Source: Pleurodeles waltl (Eukaryota > Chordata > Amphibia > Caudata > Salamandridae). From it: DNA of 64,000 bases. Each line of letters opens with the position of its first letter. Position 1 is the stretch's first letter. The position numbers were made by a program, and so were the translations under genes. Below the pieces are notes generated by a model, which worked only from the letters and a program-made list of their open reading frames with translations, had not been told where the DNA came from and did no database searches. Below, piece by piece: positions 11,747-23,240 of the stretch. The DNA is taken from NCBI RefSeq assembly GCF_031143425.1, contig NC_090437.1, positions 1,180,578,863 to 1,180,642,862 on the forward strand. Reading direction: 5' to 3'.

Positions 11747-12560
11747 GGTGGTCATTTCGACCTCGGCGGTCTTTTGACAAGACCACCGAGGGACAGCCGC
11801 GCTGAAGACCGCCAGTGGTGGCGGTTTTCCGCTCGGCGTATTATGACTGCTGGCAGCCCTCCGTCCTTTTCCGGACGGAGAGCCGCCAGCAGCCATACTG
11901 GCGGTCGGCGGGGAAGTGGAGGTTGCTCGACCTCCACCGCCACTTCAACAGAACACCGCCCACCGAATCACGTTCTGTGATTCGGCTTGGTGGTGTTCTG
12001 TTGATGGTGTGGTGGTGGCGGAGCAGCCCCCATGGATCCCATCCCCTCCCGGAGGATCAACGGACCAGGTAAGTTGATCGTCCGTTAGGGGAGGGGGGTG
12101 GGGGGTGTCGTGTGCCTACGTGCGTGTCGGGTGTGAATGTGTAATGTACTGTTGGGGGTAGGGGTGGGGATGGGGGTCCTGCCACCTTTGGGGGTGGCAA
12201 GTGTGGTGGGGGGTGTAGGGGAAGGACTCGGGGTGGGGGTGGGGGGTGGTTGGAGACCCCTATCAGTGCCAGGGAAGGAATTCCCTGGCACTGATAGTGC
12301 TCACCGCCTTGGATTTCATGGCGGTTCCAAACCCCATGAAATCCGTGGCGGTCAGCCAGGTCATGATACCGCCGGCGGTATTGTGATGACCGCCGGGCTG
12401 GAGACCCAGGTCTCCAGCCCAGCGGTCATCTCCGCCCTGGCAGTCGGATCAGAGAAGTGGCGGATGACCATGGCGGTAACCGCCATGGTCATAATTCCAA
12501 ATTTTTTACCGCCAGCCTGTTGGCGGTTCTCCGCCGACCGCCAGGGTTGTAATGAGGGCC
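11747..12560. mobile_element. Harbinger MITE made of a chain of hairpins
   Basis: Ends GGTGGTCATTTCGACC and, inverted, GGCCCTCATTACAACC. These are the same terminal repeats as the large Harbinger elements downstream. Flanked by 3-bp duplications TTG at 11744-11746 and 12561-12563. No protein. The interior is a series of near-perfect palindromes, for example 11847-11892, 11913-11946, 11947-12002, 12260-12297 (17-base arms, no mismatch), 12311-12344, 12385-12430 and 12466-12490, with a G-rich (GGGGTG)n stretch at about 12090-12255 between them. Mobilisation in trans by a Harbinger transposase is expected from the shared ends. Confidence 0.82.
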
Positions 12561-12636
12561 TTGATGTCTTGTCTGACCACAAGTTGACTTACTCTTAGAG
12601 TCATTGGAGGAACCTTTTTAATGGTAAATTAGAGTT

Positions 12637-13336
12637 AAAGGCTTGCTTAATTAATGCCAGATCCCTTTCCAAATGCAAAATTATATTTGGGATTTGTTAA
12701 ATAACAATGCCTGGGCTCTTTTTGGTTTTCTCTGAAACTTGGTTTAATGTCAACGCAGGTCCTAATATTGCCCTGGCTATAGCAGAAGGCTATTCAGTCT
12801 CCCATGTAGATTGGTGGGTAGATCAAGATGGTGATATCGCTATTATTTATCACTTTAAATTTGGATTTAGCACTACCAAGATAGAGGATTTGGAATTAAC
12901 TGAGTGGTTAGTTCTCTCCCTCAAGATCTCAGACAAGTTCTCCCTTTTGGTCTATCGTCCTCCTATAGCATCTTCTAAGATCTTGGAAGTTCTAAAATAT
13001 TCTAATTGTGTAGCATTGGATTTCAATATGCACATGGAAGACTCCAATTGCAGATTTACAGAACTGTTTAGGGGACCTATGACTGATCGCAATTTAGTAC
13101 AACTAGTCAAGTGTGACACTCATAAATGTGGGCATAACCTTGACATGATTTTCTCTAACTACCCCTCTTTTGCCACTGGGCGTCCTCCTCAATTAGCACT
13201 GACTGACCATTTCCTAGTTCCCTTCGACATGTCTCACGCTGTTGCTCAAACTGCCACCACTAGGGCCAAGGGAATTTCTAGACCTTGGCACTCTATTCGT
13301 GACTCAAGTTTAGTTGAGAAAGGAAATAGAGGTTGA
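12637..13336 (+). pseudogene. LINE apurinic-type endonuclease domain
   Basis: The frame at 12707-13336 reads FSETWFN near the start, then VYRPP, LDFNMHMED and LTDHFLV. These correspond to the conserved endonuclease blocks (E of SETW, the GDFN-like strand with its D and N, and the final SDH-type motif, here TDH). The preceding stretch, in another frame, reads INARSLSK, the usual start of such domains, so a frameshift lies near 12690. The product would nick target DNA for target-primed reverse transcription. After GISRPWHSI the frame ends at 13336. Not functional as it stands. Confidence 0.75.
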
Positions 13337-13619
13337 ATTACAACACCGAGGAAAAGCGGGCATGTAACATTGCTCTTTAGCAGTTTCGTAAACACATCCA
13401 GAAAGACAAAATAGATTATTTGCCAAATAAATAGCTGCCTCTGAGAATGCTCACAGAACAGTTTGTAAAAACATTGAATTATTCTTGTAGCCAGCAGCTA
13501 ACAAACATGCTATTCCAACTTCTCAGGTGTTAGCTGAAAATGTATTTGTTTTTTTCATTACAAAGTGAAAAACAATCTGTTCGAACCTCGATAAGTATAT
13601 GGACTTTCCTTCTTTGAGG

Positions 13620-14350
13620 TTCAAATGCTGACCCTATGCAGGATAAAAAAAGCCTGCTGCTTGAGTCCTTTGAGAAGGTTACTCTAGCTGAATCTGAATA
13701 TATCATCGAAAAAGTTAAATCAATTTGCCTTCTTGAAGCTTATCCTCCCTTAATTCTGTCTAGGGCAGTTATTTCAATCAATCCACAGAATAATGCCCTT
13801 TTTAACCTATCCTTGGAACTGAATGAGGTGCCAACAATTTGGAAAAAGGCACTTGTGGTGCCTCTTTTGAAGAAAACAATTCCGACCTGCTTATTCTGAG
13901 TAATTACAGGCCTATCTCTCTCCTCCCTGTATTGGGGTAGATGCTAGAATCTCTGAAAAAGTGGCAGATTACTAGGCACATTGAACAGAATAATGTTCTT
14001 CAGTCTTCTCAGTCTGGCTTCTGAGTGAGTTTTAGCACTGAGCCTGCCCTCTTAGAGGCCAAGGAGTATAATAAATGTAACCTTGACCTGGGAAGATAAG
14101 GGATGATCTTTTTATTAGATCTATGTGTCACATTTGACAGATTGGCCCACAAGATCCTCATGCAAAGACTGGCGAAGGCAGGAATAGTGGGCAGAGCCCT
14201 AAACGGACTTTGATTCTATTAATTTGTCAGACAGCAAGCATTTTTTCTAATCACCTTTCACCTCACCTCCCAGTTTAAACCAATAAGTTGTGGTGTCCTC
14301 AAGGGCTCAGCATTAAGCCCAACTCTCTTAAACATCTACATGGTTCCACT
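13620..14350 (+). pseudogene. LINE reverse transcriptase, broken
   Basis: Reads WKKALVVPLLKK, then (after a frameshift near 13890) NYRPISLLPVL, QSGF, LLDLCVTFDRLAHKIL and CGVLKGSALSPTLLNIYM. These are recognisable RT blocks 1-4; the usual AFD motif is degraded to TFD, and GVLKGS replaces GVPQGS. Multiple stops. The YADD block is not found, because the sequence leaves the LINE at about 14350. Confidence 0.7.
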
Positions 14351-14940
14351 AGCACTGATAGCTGAACGGTGGGGCTATGTAATGTAATGTTTTGAAGCAT
14401 GTATTGTTTTTTCATAATAGACATACACCTTCACAGTATTCAGAATGTGGGCTCTTAGTACACTGCCATTTGTCTTGGAACTGTGCTGTAATCATATGTC
14501 TGTATCATATTAGACAATGCAATGACCTACAAACTATATTGACTGAACCCCTGTAATCATGAATCTGTATTTGATGGCTACTCCCAGAAATAATTCTTAA
14601 TACAATCATTTCACAGGATACACCTACGCTGTTTATGATTCATTCTTGCCATTTCACTGTGAATGAGCTTGGTGAATACGTAAATAACTTTGTTTACCTT
14701 AAACTATATATAACGCAGGGAGAATGTCATTAGATGACATCATTATGCTCAGATTAATTCATGTAAATGTTTCACTTCTAAATAAGAATCCTTGTAGGTA
14801 CCTTTACCCATTGCACAGCTTACGCTGGCATTACAACAGCTCGATTACACTGTGGTTAGTAAGTTCTAGGGTTATCCTACTGCTGTTGCCGACTGAATGT
14901 GCAGCAGTTGCCTGTAACTTAACTCTGACAAATAAGACAT
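14350..14940. other. A+T-rich insertion or unrelated segment inside the LINE
   Basis: No similarity to the LINE protein is seen in any frame between the RT part and the C-terminal part, where the YADD region would be expected. No clear terminal repeats or target duplication. Confidence 0.35.
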
Positions 14941-14944
14941 TTTA

Positions 14945-15600
14945 GTGTTTGGTACTCCTTCCCCAGTTGATGCTATGAGACTCTGGCCTTCTGATCTGGG
15001 GCAAACCCCCACCCCCACAACAGTTGTCAGTAATCCGGGGGTATTAACTGGATATGGCCCTATCTTTTCAGTCTCAAGTGCAGACCACTGCTGCTACCTG
15101 CTTTGGGCTTTTAAAATATATGGGCATTTTCTAAAATATCTTCCTCTAGCCATGTAGAAAGATATTGTACACGCATTAATCACTTCCAGATTGGATTATA
15201 TCAATGTACTCTATCTGGGAGTCTCTCAGGATCTGCTAAATTGGCTTCAGTGAGCACAGAATGCTGCGGTTCAGTTTGTTTTAAATATTCCAAAAAGAAA
15301 TTCACTGCACAAGCTCTGAAGCAACTTCAATGATTCCCTGCTAAGTCTAGAATTAGGTTTACAGCACTTATGGTTACGTACAAGCCATTTCACCAAAATG
15401 GCCTTAAGTATATCCAGGATAAGCTAAAAACATATTCTCCCTCTAGGACCCTCCTCTCTGCCAATCAGAATTTGCTATGCATCCCCAAAGTGGGAAAACC
15501 CAGATCAGGTGGCAGATCCTATTCTTCTTTAGCTCCCAGTCTTTGGAATGATCTTCCATGGCATCTCTGGTCTAGTTGAAGACTTTTGTTTCAGAAAGTG
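14945..15600 (+). pseudogene. LINE C-terminal region
   Basis: Frames across this stretch read LDYINVLYLGVSQDLLNWLQ, AQNAAVQFVLNIP and then YKPFHQNGLKYIQDKL...SLAPSLWNDLPWHL (15370-15579). This is the C-terminal block that follows RT in vertebrate L2/CR1 LINEs. Several stops. Confidence 0.7.
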
Positions 15601-15689
15601 TAATCCTGTTTCTACTTCTAGTACCGGCATAGAGCCAGGATGCCTCTTATGAAGCAGCAGTTGCACTCTACAAATTTATTTCCATTCAT

Positions 15690-16507
15690 TCATTCACTTT
15701 GTGTGAGTATATGCTACTGCTGCATCAGACTGTTCAGGGCACAGAGATCTACAAGCCTTTCAAGATTCCTGTTCATGTCACTAAGGCCATGGTTGTCCAT
15801 GACTTCTTTGTATCCAGTGTTGTCACTTCCAATCTTGGCATTGAGGTCCCCCATCAGTATGGTAATTGCTCCCTCAAGACATTTCTCCAAGATAGGCTGG
15901 AGTCTGTTGTTAAACAGTTTCTTCATTGTCTTTGCTGTCATATGTAAGTGCATAGCACTAGATAACATTCATGTTGAGCCTCTTTTTCTTTGTGCAGAAG
16001 GTAGCTGATTCTGGGCTAGTCCCATGGGCTTCTCATTCAATCAGAGTTCTGTTTACTGTTGGTGCTAGCATCAGTGTTACTCCCTGAGTGTTTGGGGCAT
16101 TTTCCTCCTTGTGTCCAGAATATAGCAGCATTCCTCCTGGGGCCAGTGGTTTCTGTCTGGACTGTGTCCGTCTGATCTCACTGATGCCAAGCAATGCAAG
16201 GTTGTATTTTTTCATCTTCGCTGCCACTTAAGCTGTCCTGCCAGTCTCGTACATGGTCCTCACGTTCAATGTCATGATAATGATGGTCTTGGTCAAAAGC
16301 AGGCGGATCGATTTTGTGACTTCTAGGGTTTGCTAGATTTCACAAGGTGTCACAGCTCTCTGTGAAGGACATTCTTGTCTCCTCGAGGCCAGGATGACTT
16401 TTGGTTGTTACTGTAGCTAAGATTTGTTTACATGGTGGGGTAGCTAATCCCATACACAACCTTCCTGCTTTCACATCTTGGCTTAGGACCGGCCATGGTG
16501 GAGTTGG
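15690..16507 (-). pseudogene. Endonuclease half of an RTE-like LINE, inverted
   Basis: On the minus strand, 16227-16033 reads AAKMKKYNLALLGISEIRRTQ...LLYSGHKEENAP, and 15968-15714 reads ITILMGDLNAKIGSDNTGYKE...LVDLCALNSL. These are the N-terminal endonuclease blocks of an RTE-like LINE (G-DLNAK strand and SE-R motif) of the kind often mislabelled as craniofacial development protein 2. The matching reverse transcriptase lies on the opposite strand from 16580, so this half is inverted. Frameshifts break it. Confidence 0.75.
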
Positions 16508-16579
16508 TTCCCTGACAGGGAATTGAACCTGGAACAATCTGGTGAGAGAGCCAAATCTCAACCACTAGACCACTCGGGA
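16508..16579 (-). pseudogene. tRNA-Glu-like sequence (CTC anticodon region)
   Basis: On the minus strand the 72 bases start TCCCGAGTGGTCTAGTGG (A box), carry CTC at the anticodon position within GGCTCTCTCACC, have GGTTCAATTCCCTG (B box) and end TCAGGGAA. The acceptor stem is damaged (TCCCGAG against TCAGGGA). It sits exactly at the junction between the inverted endonuclease half and the plus-strand RT half of the LINE. It may be a tRNA-derived SINE head, a tRNA-like 5' end of the LINE, or a retro-pseudogene. Confidence 0.7.
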
Positions 16580-18430
16580 AAGTCCACAAGAGAAAGGAAA
16601 AGAAAGCTGCAGTCAACACCAGCTGAACAAAAGCAGAAAAAGCAAAAGGTCAAGGCAAATACACCTAAACCAAGAAGGACGCAAAGAAAAACTAAAGAGC
16701 AGATATGCACAGATCCATAGATGGCCTTACCACAGAAGCCCAAGAAGCAACAAGCCTTGAAAGCTTGAAGGAACTGTGTGACATAACAAGGAAACCCTTT
16801 GGCAGACACAAAAAGCCAGAAAGACCTATTAAAGATGAAGCTGGGAAGATAATCATGAACAACGAAGGCCGATAGTAATGATGGGTACACCAATTTGAGC
16901 AACTGCTGAACCAGCACGTACCACAGTATCCACCAGACCTAAGGCTGCTGACAAGGACTTGCCAATCAACTTCAGCAGACCAACCAAGGAAGAAATATGG
17001 CTAACCATCAATTATCTGAGATATGGGAAGGCATCAGGACCTGACAACATTCCTGCAGAGTCACTAAGGGCAGACATTGAAACATTAGTATACATCCTTT
17101 ATGCCATGCTTGGAAGGATATGAAAAGAAGAAAAGGTGCCATCTGACTGGAAGGAGGGATATCTCATCAGGATTTCCCGGAAAGGTGACCTGATTAACTG
17201 CACAAACTACAGAAGCACAACCCTTCTATCAACCTCAGGCAAAGTGTTCAACAGCGTCATCCTGAACAGAATGAAGAAACAAGGTGATGCTCATTTTTGA
17301 GACCGGCAAACTGGCTTCCACAAAGATAGATCCTGCCCAGACCAAAATGCAACACTGCGCATCATCATTGAGCAGTAGATGTAATGGAACACCCCCCTTT
17401 ATGTCAAGTTCATCGATTATCAGAAGGCATTTGACAGCGAGCTCAGAGAGACCCTTTGGAAACTCCTCCACCACAATGGTGTGGCAGATAAGCCTGTTAT
17501 AATCATCAGGAACTCTTATGAAGGAATGACCGACAAGACAGTTCACGGAGTACAACTCACAGAAGCCTTTCAAGTGAGGACCAGAGTCTGTCTGAGTTGT
17601 TTGCTCTCACCTATGACCTTTTCTCTTCATTCTGTCCATAGACTGGATCATGAACACATCCACAGCAAGGAGAAGAAATGGCATCCAGTGGACACCTTCA
17701 ACGCAGCTCAATGACCTGGACTTTGCAGACGACCTGGACCTACTCTCCCATCCCCATCTACAGATTAAAGAGAAGACTGACAATGTGGAAAACACATCAG
17801 CACATCTTGACCCCAACAGCCACAGGGGAAAAATCAAGATCTGAAGGCTAACAGGGATAGCTAAACTGCAGTCACTCGTACAGGCAATGCACTGAAAGAG
17901 TTTGAGGCGCTCACCTACCTGGGCAGTATCACAGACAAGCAGGACAGCATAGATGCTGATGTCAAGCAAAGCAAGGGTTGCCTTCGTTCAGCTGAAGAAG
18001 ATCTGGAGCTTCAAGGACCTAAAGCTGCAAACCAAGATCAGGCTTCGTAACACCAATTTAAAATTGGTCCTTCTGTATGAAGCAGAAACTTGGAGGACAA
18101 CAGTGACACCCAACAACAAAGTCCATGCCTTCATCCAAACCTGTCTGAGGAAAATCGCCAAAATCTGCTGGCCAAACACCATCATCAACAATGACCTATG
18201 ACAGCAGACTTTTTTAACCCCTTGCTTATGCAGATATCATGAAAAGATGCTGGGGCTGGATAGGTCACATCCTCCTCAAGCCTGCATCAAATGCCAACAG
18301 GCAAGTCCTGACCAGGAACCCTTAAGGGAAAAGAAAAAGAAGAAGGCAAAGAATCACCTGGCACTGAGGCCATGAGGCTGACTACCAGGGGATGGGTTAC
18401 ACTTAAAGTCAGTTTGAAAGAAAAGCCCAG
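16580..18430 (+). pseudogene. Reverse transcriptase half of the RTE-like LINE
   Basis: Plus-strand frames read in order: KELCDITRKPFGRHKKPERPIKDEAGK, then (17041 on) GPDNIPAESLRADIE, ADKPVIIIRNSYEGMTDKTVHG (17481), LDFADDLDLLSHPH (17716, the YADD-type catalytic box as FADD), AFVQLKKIWSFKDLKL and LLYEAETWRT...CLRKIAKICWPNTI. This is the RT and C-terminal part of an RTE-like LINE. The 3' end is near 18430 (short AAGTAAGTAAG tail). Many stops; inactive. Confidence 0.78.
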
Positions 18431-18469
18431 GAGGGGTAGTAGGCATAAGTAAGTAAGCACCCTGCCCTA

Positions 18470-18907
18470 TGAGGCTTTAAGGCCAACTTAGGGGTGACTT
18501 TTAAGTCTTAAAAAAGAAGCTTCAGTTTGGGCAAAAGATCAATTTTGCCAGGTCGTAGTGGCAGTGTAAGACCTCACTACAGGCTGCAATGGCATGCCTA
18601 AGACATATTTTACAAAGCTACTTTACTGGGTGACACAGTGTGTGCTGCTGCCCACTAGTAGCATTTAAATTACAGACCCTGGGTACAAGTAGTAGTATCA
18701 TTTACTAGGGATTTACTGGTAAATTAAATGGGCCTATTAGAAATAGGCCATTTTCCTATGTTGTCTGGAGAGCACACCAGCACCTTATCACTGGTTAGCA
18801 GCGGTAAAGTGCACAAAGTTTCATGCCAACAGAAACAAGCTCAGTAAAGTAAGGGAGGAAGGCAAAAACTTAGAGGGAATACAATGCCAAGGATGTCAAG
18901 TCTAACA
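18470..18907 (-). repeat. Tail part of a reversed gypsy LTR
   Basis: Matches 63110-63541 in order (TAGGGGTGACTT, CTGGTTAGCAGCGGTAAAGTG) and ends TCAAGTCTAACA, the LTR terminus of this family. Only the U3-side 440 bases are present. Confidence 0.65.
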
Positions 18908-18982
18908 GTTGGGAAAAACTTTGTCAAAATACAGAAGCATGTCAATATCCTGTTAGATTGTAGTGACAAATCTCAGCATCAC

Positions 18983-20415
18983 TGTTACAAATTGGGACTC
19001 TAGTTGACAGAGGTATGCACCCTGTTCAAGTAGGGACCACAATCCTTGTCGGGACAAGTCACAACACAGCCTAATTTAACCTGTGCTTACCCTCTGGTAG
19101 CATCGCACTGGTCGGATCATTGCATCATCGGCCGTCTCAATTGAGGTGAATGTGATGTGTTGTAGTTTGGCCATGCAGAGCATTGTCAGTGAGTTGCACA
19201 GGCTGTAACTCCACTCTCATTGGGCAGCAGCTACATCCTCATAGATGCGATGCACCAATTTTCTGCTGCATTCGGACAATGCATCAATTTCTTTAGAACT
19301 CAGCTGCAGAAATCACTTCTGAGGCTCATAGCTCGGATGGGGCAACTCAGGTAAGGGTGAGAGTCACAGAAGGCAGAGTTCAGCAGCACCAGGAGCATTG
19401 TGGGCAGTCCTTGATGTCCCTGAAACTGCAGAAGAACAGAGGCGTATCAGCAAGCCTTTGGTGATCACTCTGGTGGGAAGGCAGAGTCCTTTCAGCAGGG
19501 TCAGAGAGCAGCAGGCAGTAGGGCAACAAGCAGAAGAGCAGTCCTTCCAGGAAAAACAGCCCAGTTCCGTTCTTTGAGCAGCAGATCAGTTCATCTGATA
19601 GACTTTCAGTTCCAGGTCCGGAGGTATCTGATTTTAGGCGGTCAGAGACCCAGTACTAATATCCAAATGTGCCTTTGAAGTGGGGGAGACTTGAAAGAGC
19701 GATTCTGAAGTGCACCAGATCCCTGTCAACCCAGTCCTGTCTGCCAGGCTATCTGTGGGGGTTTTCAGTCCTTTGTGTGGGGTCAAGCCACTACCCTTTG
19801 AAGTTTAAGTGTGAGAACCTCCTCTGTTCCTGCCCAGGAAGACCCATCAGTATGTTGATGAATGCAGATGCAGTTGAGTGTCCTGTTTTTATAGCTATCT
19901 GGATGGAATGCACAATGGGAGATGTCACCCAGCACAGACCAGACTTGGGTTGGAGACAGGCTGGAAGGCACATAGAGCAGTGCAAGCAGAGAAATGCCCA
20001 CTTTCTAAAAGTGGCATTTCTAAAATAGTAATGTTAAATGTGACTTTATGAGTAAAGAGGATTTATCATTACCATTCCAAAGATATTAAACATGAAGTAG
20101 GTACTCCTTTCTGATCAGACAAAAACAGTTTAACAGTATATTAAGGAATTCCCAATGCTGGCCTATGAGAGGAGCAGGCTTCACTATAGTGGAAAGCAAC
20201 TTTGGGAGCCTTTCACTACCAGGACATGTAAAACTTTAGAGTACATGTCCTGCCTTTGAAATATACTGAACTCTGCCCTGTGGGTCACATAGGGCCTACC
20301 TTAGGGGTGGCATATATGTAATAAGAGGGGGGTTTAAGGCTTGGCAAAGGGTTTTAGATGCCAAGCGGAGGTGGCAGTAAAACTGAACACACAGGCCTTG
20401 CAATTGCAATCTGTA
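18983..20415 (-). repeat. Head part of a second reversed gypsy LTR
   Basis: Begins TGTTACAAATTGGGAC, the terminus of this family, and carries the CCCTCTGGTAGCAT block. It follows the LTR at 60858 through the TTTGAAGTGGGGGAGACTT block (19674 here, 62533 there) and loses homology near 20415, before the U3 end. It lies 75 bases after the previous LTR tail, so the element between them is almost entirely deleted. Confidence 0.65.
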
Positions 20416-23240
20416 ACTATAGTAACAGTGTAGCATACAAAGAGGATATAACCTTAGTCTTTGCACATCTTCACCTCCACCAGTTAGACCATGTATTAAA
20501 AAGATGCTAGGTGCATTGTACATAATGAACATCAATTTCAGTCCAGGATTCTTAAGCACAATGTTTTGTAACTATTGCCAAACTATTGTCCAAAACACTC
20601 AGCGATACAATAAAAGTTCCCCAATTCTATGCACCCATGCTCATCTCTTTAAAGTATCATTAAAATCAGAAAAAATGAAAACCAAGCTGTTTCCCCACTA
20701 GTTGTGTGTAAAGCTCTGCATTGCTAACATCTATTGTCACCCCGAGTATGCATGCATTTAAACTCAATAATAACAAGTAAGTGAATAAACGTAAATAAAA
20801 TACAATGATAGCCAGTTTAAGAAATTTGAACGAAATTTGGAACAACAAGTGATTCAAGGTAAATATGGATCAGCCCATTGATAGAACTGTGACCATGAAT
20901 ACCCCAAGGTTGGTGCAAATGTCTTGTGTTCAATATGACCTTGAGATGGGATTAACGTATTTGGAATAGGCCATGTTAACAGGTAGCCAGGTGACAATGA
21001 TACAACATATGAGTACAAACTTGTTGCTTTTCTTTCTTTTTACAGTTTGCACAAGTAATGCAAGACAATAGGTAAACCAACAGCCAAGAAATTAAGACGT
21101 TTGACCATGTGGTAGCAGATGAAGCGACAGAGGAAGATGAGGAAATTCTGGTTCCCCATTCATCTTCCCAGAACCTCCTAATCTCTGCTATGAGAGGCGT
21201 GTGAGAGATTGCCCCATCACTGCCCCTCAGCAAAGTTCTGGTAGTAATTTTCTAGGCAAGAAGAAAGTGTAGTGGCAGCGTAATAAATTTCAGCAGACTG
21301 TACCTTTGTATATCTCACTTAAGAGAGGATAGAAAGAACCTTTAACCTAACATATAAACTACTCCAATAAACCACTTTTCTGTACTCCGGAATAAAGTGT
21401 ATGCAGTGTCAACATTTGCAACCCCCTAGCTTCATATGCGTTCCGTAATCTGCTTCTCATCTTCTAAAAATTTAAGATAATTTACACAATCCCATTTCTA
21501 GCGAATCTCGACTGTGCTACTATCACTTTTGAACTTAAATCCGCACTCTCTGATCTTAGTCAAATTACTCATCAGGAGGTTTAAACCTATATGCATTCGA
21601 TTGTTATGAAGAATTGTACTCCTAGACCAAGTTTGTTAATATCTGTTTATTTTATTGATGGGTAACTCAAAAGGTTTGTCCTCTATTAATTTGAATCACT
21701 AAGAGTCATATTCACGTTCTTAAAGTTTCCATAAAAGTGTGTCAGTTCAGCTTAACGTTGTAAATATGCATGTATGTTGTATCAAAAGTTTCTCACCAAG
21801 TTCGTTGCCTTTACCAACTGCACGGTATGATGGCAACATGCTGTAGTACATATTGTATACGAGTTCAAATAAATAAGATTTCCTCACAAACCACACACCT
21901 TTCCAGTCCCTTATCAAAACTCCTCACCTGTCTCCCCGTCCCCTGCGAGGTCCCAAAACAATTAGCAGGCTCCTTAATCACTATTGATGGCCAGCAATTG
22001 CAATTGCAGAAGACAACATAGATCAGCCAGGGCCAAAATAGCCTCTTGTTTTAACATGTTCTACTTCACTTTGATTTGAATCATATTAACTTTTTGGAAT
22101 TTTAATATCTTTGTTCGAAACATATTGTTTTTGGCCCCTATGCCTCTTTAATATTCACGCCCTTAGTAATTACTCTGTTTCATGCTGGCCTGGATTGTGT
22201 CAGGGTCTTGCCTTAAAGTTTTTGTTGTTGTTGATTGTTCTCACATATTCGTGTAGCTTTTCCGTTGCCAGTGTCTGCCCTATGAATCTCTTATGAATGC
22301 ATGTTTTTTCATTAAAATTAAGAGAACAGTTGAAGAAAGCTTATATTAGTTTGGAAAGTAGTACAACAGGTGTATGCTTTCATTTCGTCATAATAGCCTT
22401 TGTAAATCAGCCCTGAAATATCCAACACCCTATTAGTAACAGTAAAAAAAGGGAATCGTCTTTCTATTTGTACTACATTTATACAAATATTCCCATTTTA
22501 CATGTTTGGGGGCCATCGCACTAGGGCAGTAAAACTACTACAGGATTACCATTGTACACACTCCAAAATGCTTTTGTGAATTCCATAAATTGGTCATGTA
22601 CTGTGGGTGACTGCTCAATGACTGCAATTTATTATAAAATTGAGTTTATGCTTCACATGGACTTGTTGGCAGATGACATCCTAAGGTTAACTGGAGAAAG
22701 GGCATAAAATGGGATCAATGTGATACCTACACCACCATGAGTGCATGGGTACTGGTGTCAGTATCTAACTCTCCCAGAGCTTCAGGGACATACATCAATG
22801 TGCTATGTTTTAGGTAGTGATATGGAGTTTAGAGGTTTAGGAGATTGTTGAGATTTGCAGTAGTCCTTCGACTTGGGGAAAAGGTTGAGAGAGAGAAAGA
22901 AGAACACCAGATAACATCACATGCCCGGTTGCTCAGTTGGGCTTATTCTGCACTAAAGGGGCATTGATATCTAAAAACTAAAGAATGTATTTAGTCTGCC
23001 TAAAGGTTGGACATTGAACCTTTAACTTTAAATATAGTCTATGATGTATCTGCTAGCACACTCTGTATTTCACTCACCATTACAAATTGAAATGCAATAT
23101 TTCTTCTCATCTGAAATACAATTAAGGTTGGTACATAAACTGTGAATCATACTCAGAGTTACAATAGACTGATTGCTCCTGAGAGCTGCACTCCATAATA
23201 TGGAACACAGCTTCATGCTTAGTTTACGTTCAAAGTGATA
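20416..23240. other. A+T-rich region without recognisable gene
   Basis: Only short frames. No domain, terminal repeat or RNA gene could be recognised on either strand. Confidence 0.45.

Larger units (their letters stand above)
12564..15600 (+). mobile_element. Decayed LINE of the L2/CR1 type
   Basis: Endonuclease, reverse transcriptase and C-terminal segments occur in order on the plus strand (see the three sub-entries). The copy is broken by stops and frameshifts and interrupted at about 14350-14940 by A+T-rich DNA with no similarity to LINE protein. Clade is inferred from the C-terminal motif typical of vertebrate L2/CR1 elements (LDY...LY.G, NAA, SLHWL-type region, SLAPSLWNDLP). Confidence 0.75.

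Noticed and set aside
20416..23240. Several short frames such as 20976-21233 and 21770-22021
   Set aside because: Below 90 codons in A+T-rich DNA, no domain, start context or splice support.
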